From positions 1 to 32,181 of the forward strand of contig JAQSWS010000039.1 in assembly GCA_029266495.1 (NCBI GenBank): a stretch of DNA of 32,181 nucleotides. The letters are read 5' to 3'. Shown piece by piece: positions 7,362 to 15,966 of this stretch (within the stretch, counting starts at the first letter, position 1; every line of letters starts with the position of its first letter). Source of the stretch: Rariglobus sp. Lineage in GTDB: Bacteria > Verrucomicrobiota > Verrucomicrobiia > Opitutales > Opitutaceae. Below the pieces are notes generated by a model. It searched no databases. It worked only from the letters and a program-made list of their open reading frames with translations, and was not told the origin of the DNA. Position numbers and translations under genes: made by a program.

Positions 7362-8279
7362 TTACTTCAGCGTCTTGATCCACTTGCCCACCGTGGCGGC
7401 GAGCACGGCAAATGTGGCGTCGGTCGAGGGCTTTTTAAGGCCGTCGAACACGCCCCAGTGTTCCGTGTGAGTGACCGACTCGCCCGGGGCGAGCTTCACG
7501 AGCGGACTGAGCGTCTCCAGCTCGATCATCTCGCCATTGGTGAACACTTCAAAGGGGCATCCACGATCTGGATACGCGGCGCCCGCGATGACCGGCGCGT
7601 ATTTGACGAAGGTCACGCCTTCGACCCAGTAAGCGGACCATCCGGGGTAGTTGGTGATGCCGAATTTCTGGGCGACCCCGGCCTTCGGCACATCGATGCC
7701 GATAAAGTCGCGGTGCAGGTCCCACACGGGCAGGGAAAGATCGGTATAGGTCCAGGGGACGAACGAATACGAGGGCAGCAGGTCGCCGTCGGCGTGGCTG
7801 CCCTTGGGAAGAAGCGGGAGGACCGCGTAACCTCCGCCACGCAGCATCGTGAGAGCCCAGGCGGCGGTCTCGATCGCCCACAAGCCCTGGTTGGTGAGCG
7901 CATGGGTGACCTTGACGGTGCGCTCGCCCTGCACCTCGAGCTTCATGGCCTTTTGCAGACCGGTTTTTTCCTCGGTGGGTTGCGCGAGGGCGACGCCGTT
8001 TTTGACCGGCTTCACGGCGAGAGGCTCGTCGTCGGGCTGGTAGGTGCGCACGATGTCCTCGGGGGAATGCCAGAGGCGGTGGCCGCCGCGCAGGTAATAG
8101 CCGTGGTAGCGCTTCTCGTCGGCAGGGAATTGAAGGAACAGGTTGCCCGCTTTTTTGCCGCCAGTGGAGGCGAGCGAGACGATACGCGGACCGACCGCGG
8201 TGGTGACCGTCAGCGCGAGCGCCTTGGTGGACAACACGACGGCTTCGCCGCCACGGTAATCAGTCTTCGAGTGTTTCAT
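7362..8279 (-). CDS. DUF4380-like protein (galactose-mutarotase-like fold suspected)
   Basis: A 305-residue protein without signal peptide or membrane helices. The order GPRIVSLASTGGKKAGNLF, LRGGHRLWHSPED, a central beta-rich part, then GCPFEVFTNGEMIELETLSP and HTEHW resembles DUF4380 proteins, which share the carbohydrate-binding fold of aldose-1-epimerases. Substrate and activity are unknown. The ATG at 8279 lies inside the end of der, giving a 20-bp overlap. Much longer open codons upstream would overlap der deeply and are not credible. The overlap suggests translational coupling with der, which is unexpected for a sugar-related protein. Recognition is by motif pattern only. Confidence 0.65.
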   Translation of the reverse strand: MKHSKTDYRGGEAVVLSTKALALTVTTAVGPRIVSLASTGGKKAGNLFLQFPADEKRYHGYYLRGGHRLWHSPEDIVRTYQPDDEPLAVKPVKNGVALAQPTEEKTGLQKAMKLEVQGERTVKVTHALTNQGLWAIETAAWALTMLRGGGYAVLPLLPKGSHADGDLLPSYSFVPWTYTDLSLPVWDLHRDFIGIDVPKAGVAQKFGITNYPGWSAYWVEGVTFVKYAPVIAGAAYPDRGCPFEVFTNGEMIELETLSPLVKLAPGESVTHTEHWGVFDGLKKPSTDATFAVLAATVGKWIKTLK

Positions 8280-9819
8280 GGGTGAAATCGTCCGCCGCGG
8301 CCGCCTCTTCGCCTTCCTTCCACTTGGGAATGTGCGCCTCGGGATGCGGTTCGGCCAGGAGGCCGGCCTTCTTTGCCTTGCCGGAATACGCGGTGCCCGG
8401 CTCGTGCTTTTCCTTGCCGACCAGATCGAAGTAGATCGGGCAGCCGTTGAGCTCGAAGGCATCCACGAGACCCGCCTCAAGGTAGCGGCGGTATTGCTCG
8501 GTGAGCTTCTCCTCGCGGTTGCAAAAAATCTTGATGCGGAAGGGACGATTTCCCGTCTGCAGCGCGTAGTAGGCGCGGAAGCGTTTGCCTCCGACGGCAG
8601 GCGGAGGCGTGCGCTCCGTGAGGTAGGCGATGGTCTTGTTGAGCTTCGCGGTGGGAATGCGCGTATCGAGAATGCGGTTCAGTTTCACGGCCGCGTTCAA
8701 CATGCGGTCCACCTCGTAGCCGCTCATGGCGGAGGCAAAAATCACCGGCGCGCCCGGTGTGAAAAACAGGCTGTCGAAAATCGAGCGTTCGTATTTTTTG
8801 CGGTAGTCGCGCTCACTGTCGAAGCCGTGGATGGCGGCCTCGGGAGCGCAGCCGGGATCCTCGCCTTTTTTGAACGCGCTGCGCACCACGTCCCATTTAT
8901 TGACGACGATGACGATGGGCTTGCGCTCCTTGACGGCCTCGCCGGCGATCGCCTTGTCCTGCTGGGTGACGCCATCGATCGCGTCGAGCACGAGGAACAC
9001 CACGTCGGTCTCCTTGATCGCGTCAAGCGAGCGGAGGCGGGAAAAATATTCCACCGGCGAGGCGAGCTTCGTCTGCGTCTTGATGCCGGCGGTGTCGATC
9101 AGCCGGAACGGATACATCTTGCCGTTGCGACCTTTGAACTCAAACGGGAGCGAGATCGCGTCGCGCGTGGTGCCGGGGACGTCGCTCACGATGAGGCGTT
9201 CGCTCCGGAGCAGACGGTTGCTCAGGGAGGATTTGCCAACGTTGGGGCGGCCGATGAAACACACGCACAGCGGATCGGCGGCGGTTTTTTCAGAGGCGGA
9301 TTCATCCTCCTCCGGCACGGTGCCGATGCGCTTGAGAATTTCCTCCCGCAGGTAACTCTCGCCGCGTCCGTGTTCGGCGGAGACGCGAAGAGGTTCGCCG
9401 AGACCCAGGCGGTAAGCTTCCGCGAGGTCCACCTTGTCGTCGTCGAAATCGGCTTTGTTGACCACGAGCAGGACATCCTTCTTCGATTTGCGCAGCATGC
9501 GCGCGATGTTGATGTCGAGCGCGGTCAGGCCCTCGAGGCCGTCGATCACGAAAAGAATCAATTGCGCGGTTTCGATCGCAAACTCCACCTGGGTTTCGGA
9601 GGCCCGCGTGAGCGCGGCGAGGCTGACGTCGTTGTCCTTGAAACCCAGACCGCCGGTATCAAGCAGCGTGAAACCACCCTCCTCGATGTCAGCCGAGATG
9701 ACGTCGCGTGTGACGCCGGGCTGATCGTGGACGATGGAGATGCGCTTCCGCGCGAGCCGGTTGAAGAGGCGGCTCTTGCCGACATTGGGTCGGCCGACGA
9801 TGACGACGGTGCGGTTCAT
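8260..9819 (-). CDS. der: Ribosome-assembly GTPase Der (EngA)
   Basis: A 519-residue double GTPase needed for 50S subunit maturation. The first G domain has GRPNVGKS (9-16), DTGG (54-57) and NKAD (121-124). The second has GRPNVGKS (190-197), DTAG (242-245) and NKWD (307-310). A C-terminal KH-like domain ends the protein. The duplicated GRPNVGKS is diagnostic. The family is usually 440-490 residues. The extra length includes an insertion after NKWD at about 315-340 (KKGEDPGCAPEAAIHGFDSE) and a charged C-tail. The DUF4380-like gene starts within its last codons. There is no Shine-Dalgarno; an AT-rich patch sits immediately before the ATG. Confidence 0.96.
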   Translation of the reverse strand: MNRTVVIVGRPNVGKSRLFNRLARKRISIVHDQPGVTRDVISADIEEGGFTLLDTGGLGFKDNDVSLAALTRASETQVEFAIETAQLILFVIDGLEGLTALDINIARMLRKSKKDVLLVVNKADFDDDKVDLAEAYRLGLGEPLRVSAEHGRGESYLREEILKRIGTVPEEDESASEKTAADPLCVCFIGRPNVGKSSLSNRLLRSERLIVSDVPGTTRDAISLPFEFKGRNGKMYPFRLIDTAGIKTQTKLASPVEYFSRLRSLDAIKETDVVFLVLDAIDGVTQQDKAIAGEAVKERKPIVIVVNKWDVVRSAFKKGEDPGCAPEAAIHGFDSERDYRKKYERSIFDSLFFTPGAPVIFASAMSGYEVDRMLNAAVKLNRILDTRIPTAKLNKTIAYLTERTPPPAVGGKRFRAYYALQTGNRPFRIKIFCNREEKLTEQYRRYLEAGLVDAFELNGCPIYFDLVGKEKHEPGTAYSGKAKKAGLLAEPHPEAHIPKWKEGEEAAAADDFTHETLED

Positions 9820-9883
9820 GATTATATAAACGGCAAGGGATAAAGCCGGGCGTGGCCTTAGCCCAGCCTATAAATCAAGCGGC

Positions 9884-9901
9884 CTTGGGCACGGGCCCAA
9901 G
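9884..9901 (-). terminator. Short hairpin after the DUF4412 gene
   Basis: A 7-bp perfect stem (CTTGGGC / GCCCAAG) with a 4-nt loop, 60 nt downstream of the DUF4412 stop on the minus strand and within the 141-nt gap before der. No clean T-run follows, so a terminator role is only possible. The rest of the gap shows nothing clear. Confidence 0.3.
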
Positions 9902-9960
9902 AAACGCAGGCAAATCGCGATGCTCACACCTCCTCGGCTCAGGCCTCGGGCCACGCGGTC

Positions 9961-10788
9961 CTATTGCGCGGCGACTTCCTTGAAACCGCCGGGCAATTCG
10001 AACAGCGAGTCGGGCAAGGCTTCGGATTTTACACCGGTCGCCTCCATGAAGATTTTCATCTGCGGCGTGGTGGCGTCGATTTTAAGGGGCACGCCGTCAA
10101 TTTTGCTGAGGAAATCCGGGCCGGAGGACTGCCCGAAACGCAGACGGCGAAGCGCGCTCGCATCGAGTCCCTTGATGTCGTCGGTCGCCCAGATGGACCA
10201 GGTCAGCTTCGCCTCGTTTTCGGTGGTCTCGACGAGATACTTCCGGCAGGTGTAGCCCAACACCTTGGCGGTTTCCTTGGTCGGCGTAACCTTGAACTTG
10301 CCTTCGGGCGCATCCTTCACGGTGTCGGCCGGAATCTTGCGATAAGTGCGGGCGGCGCGGTCGATCTGATAGGAGATCTTTTGGTCCGCCAGCGTCAGGA
10401 TATCGCCCGCGCCCACTCCGCCGTCGGTTTTCATGAGCGAACGAGGACCTTTGATTTGGAGCGTAAAGCCCTTCGGGAAAAGGTCACCCATGCCACCCGG
10501 CTTGGACATGGCCTGCATCTGCTTCTCCATCATTTGCTTCATCTGGGGATTCGCCTTGATCATCGCCTGCATCTCCGGGCTGTTCATGGCTTCCTGCGCG
10601 GCCTTCATCTGCGCCTGCATTTCCGGGTCTGACATCCTCGCCTTCGCGTCCTCCATTTGTCTTTTCATTTCCGGGTCGGTGATGTCGAAACGCGTTGTCC
10701 ATATAATGGTTCCTGAAAAATCAGCGGCCGAAAGCGGGCAGGTCACGAAGCCGATCGCGAGAGTAACGAGAGCGAGTAATGTTTTCAT
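9961..10788 (-). CDS. Exported DUF4412-type protein with Met-rich 16-residue repeats
   Basis: A 275-residue protein with a signal peptide (MKTLLALVTLAIGFVTCPLS, cleavage near AAD). Residues 37-84 form three 16-residue repeats in register. Each carries a PEM triplet (at 39, 55 and 71) and several Met/Gln residues, and the run continues to about residue 95. The C-terminal part (about 105-272) is beta-rich with YTCRKYLVET, WATDDIKGLD and a Pro/Gly end, as in DUF4412 proteins of periplasm or surface. Function is unknown. The in-frame codons upstream of 10788 are antisense to the aminotransferase gene and cross a terminator, so the signal-peptide Met is the real start. DUF4412 membership is by resemblance. 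Confidence 0.7.
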   Translation of the reverse strand: MKTLLALVTLAIGFVTCPLSAADFSGTIIWTTRFDITDPEMKRQMEDAKARMSDPEMQAQMKAAQEAMNSPEMQAMIKANPQMKQMMEKQMQAMSKPGGMGDLFPKGFTLQIKGPRSLMKTDGGVGAGDILTLADQKISYQIDRAARTYRKIPADTVKDAPEGKFKVTPTKETAKVLGYTCRKYLVETTENEAKLTWSIWATDDIKGLDASALRRLRFGQSSGPDFLSKIDGVPLKIDATTPQMKIFMEATGVKSEALPDSLFELPGGFKEVAAQ

Positions 10789-10861
10789 GAGTGATGAGGT
10801 GAGTGGCGGGGCAGACAGCCAAGCCCAGGTGCAGTGCGATGGCAATACGCCACGTGACTGC

Positions 10862-10895
10862 ATAAAAAATCCCGCCGGGACTGGTCCGGCGGGAT
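10862..10895 (-). terminator. Intrinsic terminator of the lrp-aminotransferase operon
   Basis: On the minus strand a perfect 10-bp stem (ATCCCGCCGG / CCGGCGGGAT) with a 7-nt loop is followed at once by a T-run (TTTTTTATG). It lies 31 nt after the aminotransferase stop and before the DUF4412 start, so it should end that transcript. Confidence 0.85.
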
Positions 10896-10925
10896 GAATG
10901 TCAGCTGGCGGCGACAGGCTGCGGT

Positions 10926-12107
10926 CTACTTTTTCACGCCTTGCACGAAGCGATCGATACGGTCGCAGGCGACGATCAACTGCTCGTAGCTGGTCGCAAA
11001 GCACCCGCGCACGTGGCCGGTGCCATTCTCGCCGAATGCGGTGCCCGGGACGACAGCGACCTTTTCTTTTTCGAGCAGGCCGACCGCGAATTCCTTTTCG
11101 GTGAGCCCGATGGGCGTGACGTCGGGGAACGTGTAGAACGAGCCGCGTGGTGAGTGGCACTTGAGGCCGATCTCGTTGAAACGGCGCACCACCAGATCGC
11201 GGCGGCGGTGATACTGGTCGCGCATTTTGACGACGGCGTCCCAGCCGCGCGTGAGCGCCTCGAGGGCGGCCTCCTGCGCGATGATCGAGGCGCAGAGCAT
11301 GGTGTATTGGTGCACCTTCATCATCGCGTCGATGAGGACGGCCGGTCCGCATGCGTAGCCGATGCGCCAGCCGGTCATGGCAAACGCCTTTGAAAAACCG
11401 TGCAGGAAAATCGTGCGCTCGGCCATGCCGGGCAGTGTCGCGATACTGGTGTGCGTGCCGTCGAAGGTGAGTTCGGAATAGATCTCGTCGCTGAGGACGA
11501 GCAGGTCCTTTTCACGGCAGAACTCCGCGATCTTGGTCAGCTGTTCCACGCTGCACGTGCCGCCCGTGGGATTGCACGGCAGGTTGAGCATGAGAACCTT
11601 GCAACCGGGCTTCCACGCCGCGCGCAGAGCCTCGGCGGTCAGGGCGAAATTGTCCTTCGCATAGGTCGGCACCTGCACCGCTTCACCATGGGCGAGCGTG
11701 ATACTCGGGCTGTAGGAAACGTAACACGGCTGGTGATACATGACCTTCTCCCCCGGGCTGACGAAGGCGCGAATCGCGAGGTCGAGCGCCTCGGAGACGC
11801 CCACCGTCACGAGCACCTGGTCGTCGGGACGATAATTCAGGGCGAAATGCTCGGTCACGTAGGTCGAGATCGCGCGACGCAACTCGATCATGCCGAGATT
11901 TGAGGTGTAGTAGGTCTTGCCCTTTTCGAGGGCGTAGATCGCGGCTTCACGGATGTGCCACGGGGTGACAAAATCGGGTTCGCCCACACCGAGGGAGATC
12001 ACGTCCTGGCCCTTCATCTTGGCCACGAGTTCGAAAAAATCACGGATACCGCTCTTGGGCAGCGAGGCCACATGGCCCGCCACCCAACGTTTTGGGTCAG
12101 CGCTCAT
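10926..12107 (-). CDS. Class I/II PLP-dependent aminotransferase
   Basis: A 393-residue fold-type I aminotransferase of the aspartate/alanine aminotransferase-like branch. Visible are SLGVGEPDF near the N-terminus, YTSNLGMIELRRAI, NLPCNPTGG (175-183), SDEIY (206-210) and the PLP lysine Lys240 in HGFSKAFAMTGWRIGY. The C-terminal small domain follows. It transfers amino groups between amino acids and 2-oxoacids; substrate specificity cannot be read. It lies 11 nt after an Lrp-type regulator. The same pairing is known for Bacillus yugG/yugH (PatA-like), which suggests amino-acid-responsive control. A clear terminator follows at 10862-10895. Confidence 0.93.
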   Translation of the reverse strand: MSADPKRWVAGHVASLPKSGIRDFFELVAKMKGQDVISLGVGEPDFVTPWHIREAAIYALEKGKTYYTSNLGMIELRRAISTYVTEHFALNYRPDDQVLVTVGVSEALDLAIRAFVSPGEKVMYHQPCYVSYSPSITLAHGEAVQVPTYAKDNFALTAEALRAAWKPGCKVLMLNLPCNPTGGTCSVEQLTKIAEFCREKDLLVLSDEIYSELTFDGTHTSIATLPGMAERTIFLHGFSKAFAMTGWRIGYACGPAVLIDAMMKVHQYTMLCASIIAQEAALEALTRGWDAVVKMRDQYHRRRDLVVRRFNEIGLKCHSPRGSFYTFPDVTPIGLTEKEFAVGLLEKEKVAVVPGTAFGENGTGHVRGCFATSYEQLIVACDRIDRFVQGVKK

Positions 12108-12118
12108 GGTGGGGGCGG

Positions 12119-12607
12119 TCAGGGGGAGACGTTAAGGCGGCTGACCTGAGTCTCCGCCTGCTCGATGAGGAAGCCGCCCTCCTTGTAGGAACGCAGCAGG
12201 AAATGGGTGCTCGTGGAGAGCACGCCTTCGAGCGTGGAGAGTTTTTCCGAAACGAAACCCGCGACCTTCTGGAGGCTGGAGCCACCCACCAGGACATGTA
12301 GGTCGTAACCGCCTGACATGAGGTAGCACGACTCGACCTCGTCGAAACGCGCGAGACGTTCCGCCAGGCGGTTGAACCCGCCCCCGCGCTCGGGGGTGAC
12401 CTTGACCTCGATGACCGCGCGGACGGCGGCGGCTGCGGCGGCCTCGCGCGAGAGATCGAGCACCGGACGCCAGCCGAGGAAGATTTTATCTTTTTTCAGC
12501 TGTTCCAGGTGCTGTTGAACTTCGGCTTCGGACAGACCGACGACCTGCGCCATTTGCGCGGTGGTAAGGCTGCCGCCTTCGAGTAACAGCTTGAGAACAG
12601 GGTTCAT
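12119..12607 (-). CDS. Lrp/AsnC-family transcriptional regulator
   Basis: A 162-residue protein with an N-terminal helix-turn-helix (LTTAQMAQVVGLSEAEVQQHL, about 14-34) and a wing containing DKIFLGWRPVLD. A C-terminal RAM/ligand-binding domain begins near residue 65 (VRAVIEVKVTPERGGGF ... CYLMSGGYDLHVLV). Lrp-type proteins form octamers and respond to amino acids. The start at 12607 places the HTH at the usual distance from the N-terminus; the longer upstream frame is antisense to the receiver gene. It is the first gene of a two-gene operon with the aminotransferase and is divergent from the receiver protein across a 118-nt gap. That gap may hold both promoters. Confidence 0.88.
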   Translation of the reverse strand: MNPVLKLLLEGGSLTTAQMAQVVGLSEAEVQQHLEQLKKDKIFLGWRPVLDLSREAAAAAAVRAVIEVKVTPERGGGFNRLAERLARFDEVESCYLMSGGYDLHVLVGGSSLQKVAGFVSEKLSTLEGVLSTSTHFLLRSYKEGGFLIEQAETQVSRLNVSP

Positions 12608-12702
12608 GGGAGGTCGGGTTATCCGTAAATAAACGCCCGTTGACCAGACTGAAAGCAGCGGGCCGTAAAATCGCTCAAGATTTCCCCCCAACACCCGATT
12701 AA

Positions 12703-12720
12703 TGACCTGCAAACAGGTCA
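12703..12720 (+). promoter_or_regulatory. Hairpin covering the ribosome-binding region of the receiver gene
   Basis: A perfect 7-bp inverted repeat (TGACCTG, loop CAAA, CAGGTCA) ends 5 nt before the ATG at 12726. Its right arm contains AGGT, the only Shine-Dalgarno-like tract before this start. In mRNA the hairpin would hide that tract. It could alternatively be a protein-binding operator. Confidence 0.4.
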
Positions 12721-12725
12721 CTCCC

Positions 12726-13103
12726 ATGAAGGTCCTCATCGTCGATGATAACGACAACTGCATCCAGTTGCTGCGGCAGGTGCTGCAGTTCATTCCTGAT
12801 ACCCAGGTAACCGAGGCGAGCGACGGGTGCGAGGCGTGGTGGCATCTGTCCGATCCTGAGCAGGCTTTCGATCTCCTGATCGCCGATGTCAACATGCCGC
12901 TGGTCAGCGGCCTGCATCTGACCCAACGCATCCGGACCACTCCATCGTTGAATCATTTGCGCATCGTCCTGTGCACGGGCTTGCACGACCGGAAAACCGT
13001 CGTGGCGTTCAGGCAACTCGGAATCGCCCACTACGTCGTCAAGCCATTCGCCCCCGCCGTCATCCTGGAGAAAATCAAGCTGGCCCTCGCCAGCCCCAGT
13101 TAA
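12726..13103 (+). CDS. Single-domain response regulator (CheY-like receiver)
   Basis: A 125-residue stand-alone receiver domain: VLIVDDN (acidic pair Asp7/Asp8), phospho-acceptor Asp54 in IADVNMP, Thr84 in LCTG and Lys106 in VVKPF. No output domain follows, so it must act through protein contact, as a phosphorelay intermediate, or as a motility or signalling adaptor. No histidine kinase is adjacent. An in-frame ATG eight codons upstream (12702) is less likely because it would place the start inside the hairpin and extend past the receiver core. Ffh follows 62 nt later on the same strand. Confidence 0.92.
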   Translation: MKVLIVDDNDNCIQLLRQVLQFIPDTQVTEASDGCEAWWHLSDPEQAFDLLIADVNMPLVSGLHLTQRIRTTPSLNHLRIVLCTGLHDRKTVVAFRQLGIAHYVVKPFAPAVILEKIKLALASPS

Positions 13104-13165
13104 GCCCGCGGCTGGCATTCTCCGACATTGCATTACACGGTGGTTTCTCAAAACCTTCGCGCTCC

Positions 13166-14509
13166 ATGTTCGAGTCCCTCACCGACAAACTTTCCTCCGC
13201 ACTCCGCAACCTGCGCGGCGTCGGCAAACTCACCGAAGACAACATGGCCGACGCCCTCAAGGAGGTGCGCACCGCCCTGCTTTCCGCCGACGTCCATTTC
13301 AAGGTTGCCCGCGAATTCGTCGACCGCGTCCAGACCCAGTGCGTCGGCCAGGAGGTCATCAAATCCGTCACCCCCGGCCAGCAGATCGTCAAAATCATCC
13401 ACGACGAACTCGTGCGCCTGCTCGGCGAAGGCACCACCGACCTTTCCACCGCTCGCCCGCTCAAGGTCCTCATGGTCGGCCTTCACGGCTCCGGCAAAAC
13501 CACCTCGACCGCCAAGCTCGGCCGGCTTCTCAAAAAACGCGGCTACCGGCCCTTCGTCGTCGGCTGCGACGTCTACCGCCCCGCCGCCATCGACCAGCTC
13601 GAAATCCTCGCGAAGCAGGAGGAACTTGGTTTCTACAGCGACCGCGTCTCCAAGGATGTTCCCGCCATCGGCACCGCCGGCCTCTCCGCCGCGCAAGCCG
13701 CCGGATCCGACGCCATCCTCTTCGACACCGCCGGCCGCCTCCAGATCGACGCCGACCTCATCGAGGAGGTCAAAAAGCTCCGCGAACGCATCAAGCCCGA
13801 TGAGATCTTCCTCGTGGCCGATGGCGCCCTCGGCCAGGAGGCGGTCAACGTGGCCAAGGCCTTCCACGAGGCGCTCGCGCTCACCGGCCTGATCCTCACC
13901 AAGCTCGACGGCGACGCCCGCGGCGGCGCGGCCCTTTCGATCAAGTCGATCACCGGCGTTCCCATCAAGTTCATCGGCACCGGCGAAAAGGTCGCCGACT
14001 TCGACACGTTTTATCCCGACCGCCTTGCCTCGCGCATCCTCGGCATGGGCGACGTCGTCTCCCTCGTCGAAAAAGCCCAGGAGACGATCGACCAGAAAGA
14101 GGCCGAAAAGATGGCGGAGAAACTCCGCAAGGCCGATTTCAACCTCGAGGACTTCCTCGCGCAGATGCAGCAGATCAAAAAACTCGGCTCCATGCAGAGC
14201 ATCATGGGAATGATGCCCGGCATGAGCGGCATGCAGATCCCCGACGACGCCGAGGACCAGATGGGCCGCACCGAGGCCATCATCAAGTCGATGACGATTC
14301 AGGAGCGCCGCAAACCCGAGATCCTCAATGGCAACCGCCGCCTTCGCATCGCCAACGGCGCCGGCGTGAAGGTCCTCGAGGTCAACCAGCTCATCAAACA
14401 ATTCCAGCAGATGCAGAAAATGATGAAGATGCTGAAGGGTGGCGGCGCGAAAAAGATGATGCGCCAGATGGAGGCCATGAAGGGCCGCGGTGGATTTCCG
14501 GGAATGTGA
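13166..14509 (+). CDS. ffh: Signal recognition particle protein Ffh (SRP54)
   Basis: A 447-residue SRP GTPase that, with 4.5S RNA, delivers nascent membrane proteins to FtsY and SecYEG. The helical N domain starts [19 protein letters not shown]-domain motifs are [14 protein letters not shown] (P-loop), DVYRPAA, DTAGR and [10 protein letters not shown]. The Met-rich M domain at the C-terminus ([28 protein letters not shown]) binds signal peptides and RNA. The usual length is about 450. The ATG at 13166 matches the canonical N-terminus; upstream open codons belong to the receiver gene in another frame. Codons are strongly C-ending, as expected for a well-expressed gene. Confidence 0.97.
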   Translation: MFESLTDKLSSALRNLRGVGKLTEDNMADALKEVRTALLSADVHFKVAREFVDRVQTQCVGQEVIKSVTPGQQIVKIIHDELVRLLGEGTTDLSTARPLKVLMVGLHGSGKTTSTAKLGRLLKKRGYRPFVVGCDVYRPAAIDQLEILAKQEELGFYSDRVSKDVPAIGTAGLSAAQAAGSDAILFDTAGRLQIDADLIEEVKKLRERIKPDEIFLVADGALGQEAVNVAKAFHEALALTGLILTKLDGDARGGAALSIKSITGVPIKFIGTGEKVADFDTFYPDRLASRILGMGDVVSLVEKAQETIDQKEAEKMAEKLRKADFNLEDFLAQMQQIKKLGSMQSIMGMMPGMSGMQIPDDAEDQMGRTEAIIKSMTIQERRKPEILNGNRRLRIANGAGVKVLEVNQLIKQFQQMQKMMKMLKGGGAKKMMRQMEAMKGRGGFPGM

Positions 14510-14522
14510 CCGGCCATCATCA

Positions 14523-14581
14523 TAGTGCGGAGCTTTAGCCCGCACCGGGGACACGCGATGCGGGCCAAAGCCTCCGCGCTA
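14523..14581. repeat. Imperfect inverted repeat between convergent ffh and GH1 genes
   Basis: Arms at 14523-14544 and 14559-14581 pair over about 22 bp with two substitutions and one bulge, around a 14-nt loop. It occupies most of the 77-nt convergent gap and could serve both genes as a transcript-end structure. There is no T-run. It resembles in style, not in sequence, the hairpins at 6178-6242 and 7289-7354. Confidence 0.75.
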
Positions 14582-14586
14582 CGGTG

Positions 14587-15966
14587 TCATGCGCCCGCAG
14601 CCAGCGTCGCGCCATGCGACGCAATGACGTCCCGATACCAATGGAACGATTCCTTTGGCGTGCGCCGCCCGCCGTCGGCATGATCCACGTGCACCAGGCC
14701 CATGCGTAGCTTGTAGCCTTGCTCCCACTCGAAGGTGTCGAGAAACGCCCAGTGAAAATAACCGTGCACCGGCACGCCGTCCGCCACCGCCTGCGCCAGC
14801 GCCTCGAGGTAGCGCGCCGTGTAGTCGATGCGCTGCGGATCGCGCACCCGGCCGTCGCGCGCACGCCAGTCCAGGTTGCACACCCCGTTTTCCGTGATGA
14901 CCACGGGCAGCCCGTAACGCTCGTGCAGGAAACGCGGCATCCAGCGCGCACCCTCGGGCGACAGTTCCCAGAGGTTGTGCGTCAAGGGTCGCGCGACCTC
15001 CCGCGCGACCGGCTCGGGGCGTCCACCGTCACCGGCGCGCCAGGCCTTGCTGTTGTAGAGGTTGACCCCGAAGAAATCCAACGGCTGGCGCATGGTCTCA
15101 AAATCCCCCGGCTTCACGCGCGGCGCCGCCGCCCCGTAGGCACGCAGGCCCTCTTCCGGATAACGGCCAAGCAAGATGGGATCGGCCCACCAGGTGTTAT
15201 TCCAGAGGTTCTCGGCGGACACCCCGGCAAAGGCCGAGCGGGCGGCCGCGATGTCGGCCTTGGAATCGCTCGCCGGATGCACGCCAAGACAGGCGTTGGC
15301 GCAGCCCACTTTCGCGGACTTTTTCGCCGCGGAGCGGATCGCCTGCACCCCCAGTCCGTGAGCCAGCAGGGCGTGATGTCCGGCGCGCAAGGCCTCCGTA
15401 AGTCCAAGCCGCTGGCCGGGCGCCTGCACGCCTTCGAGATGACCGAGCCCGATGAAACATTGCGGCTCGTTGAGCGTCATCCAACGCGTCACCCGATCGG
15501 AAAGACGCCCGACCACCGCCGTCACATAATCTGCAAACCAACGCGGACTGTCCTCATGCAGCCAGCCGCCGCGGTGATACAATGCCTGCGGATAATCCCA
15601 GTGAAAAAGCGTCACCCACGGTTCGATGCCGGCGGCAAGCAATTCGTCCACCAGCCGGTCGTAGAAATCCAGTCCCGGCGGATTGAGCGCGCCCGTGCCT
15701 TCAGGAAATACGCGCGGCCAGGCGACCGAAAGACGGAAGCCCTTCAATCCGAGTTCGCGCATCAGGCGCACATCCTCGGGGTAGCGCCGGTAAAAACCCG
15801 CCGCATTCGCGCCATCCGCGTTTTCAAACACACGCCCCGGCTGACGGCAGAACATCTCCCACACGGATTCGCCGCGACCATCGGCATCGGCGAATCCTTC
15901 AACTTGATAGGCCGCGGACGCGGCACCCCAGGTAAATTCAACGGGAAAAAGCGGATTCGGATTCAT
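14587..15966 (-). CDS. Glycoside hydrolase family 1 beta-glucosidase
   Basis: A 459-residue GH1 retaining glycosidase without signal peptide, hence cytoplasmic. The N-terminal GH1 signature FTWGAASAAYQVEG is intact. The acid/base is Glu167 in TLNEP and the nucleophile is Glu359 in ITENG. Subsite residues appear in LFHWDYPQAL and FEWEQGYKLRMGLVHVD. It should release terminal glucose, or a related sugar, from beta-glucosides. It is the last gene of a four-gene operon, and its ATG overlaps the esterase stop by 4 bp (ATGA, 15963-15966). The neighbours (esterase, SDR, putative diiron protein) suggest the aglycone of a glucoside ester may be processed too, which is inference. Confidence 0.95.
   Translation of the reverse strand: MNPNPLFPVEFTWGAASAAYQVEGFADADGRGESVWEMFCRQPGRVFENADGANAAGFYRRYPEDVRLMRELGLKGFRLSVAWPRVFPEGTGALNPPGLDFYDRLVDELLAAGIEPWVTLFHWDYPQALYHRGGWLHEDSPRWFADYVTAVVGRLSDRVTRWMTLNEPQCFIGLGHLEGVQAPGQRLGLTEALRAGHHALLAHGLGVQAIRSAAKKSAKVGCANACLGVHPASDSKADIAAARSAFAGVSAENLWNNTWWADPILLGRYPEEGLRAYGAAAPRVKPGDFETMRQPLDFFGVNLYNSKAWRAGDGGRPEPVAREVARPLTHNLWELSPEGARWMPRFLHERYGLPVVITENGVCNLDWRARDGRVRDPQRIDYTARYLEALAQAVADGVPVHGYFHWAFLDTFEWEQGYKLRMGLVHVDHADGGRRTPKESFHWYRDVIASHGATLAAGA

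Noticed and set aside
9821-9826. TATAAT just upstream of the der start
   Set aside because: It is only 1 nt from the ATG, so transcription would start inside the gene, and there is no -35 at the right distance.
10789-11352. N-terminal extension of the DUF4412 frame to 463 codons
   Set aside because: The extension is antisense to the aminotransferase, crosses its terminator, and a clean signal peptide starts at 10788.
12640-12671. TTGACC and TAAAAT before the receiver gene as a promoter
   Set aside because: The spacer is 20 bp, too long for a standard sigma-70 promoter; not strong enough to call.
12703-12720. Possible third copy of the fmt/ogt palindrome
   Set aside because: The arms TGACCTG/CAGGTCA do not match the TGTCACYTA core and there is a 4-nt loop; a different structure.
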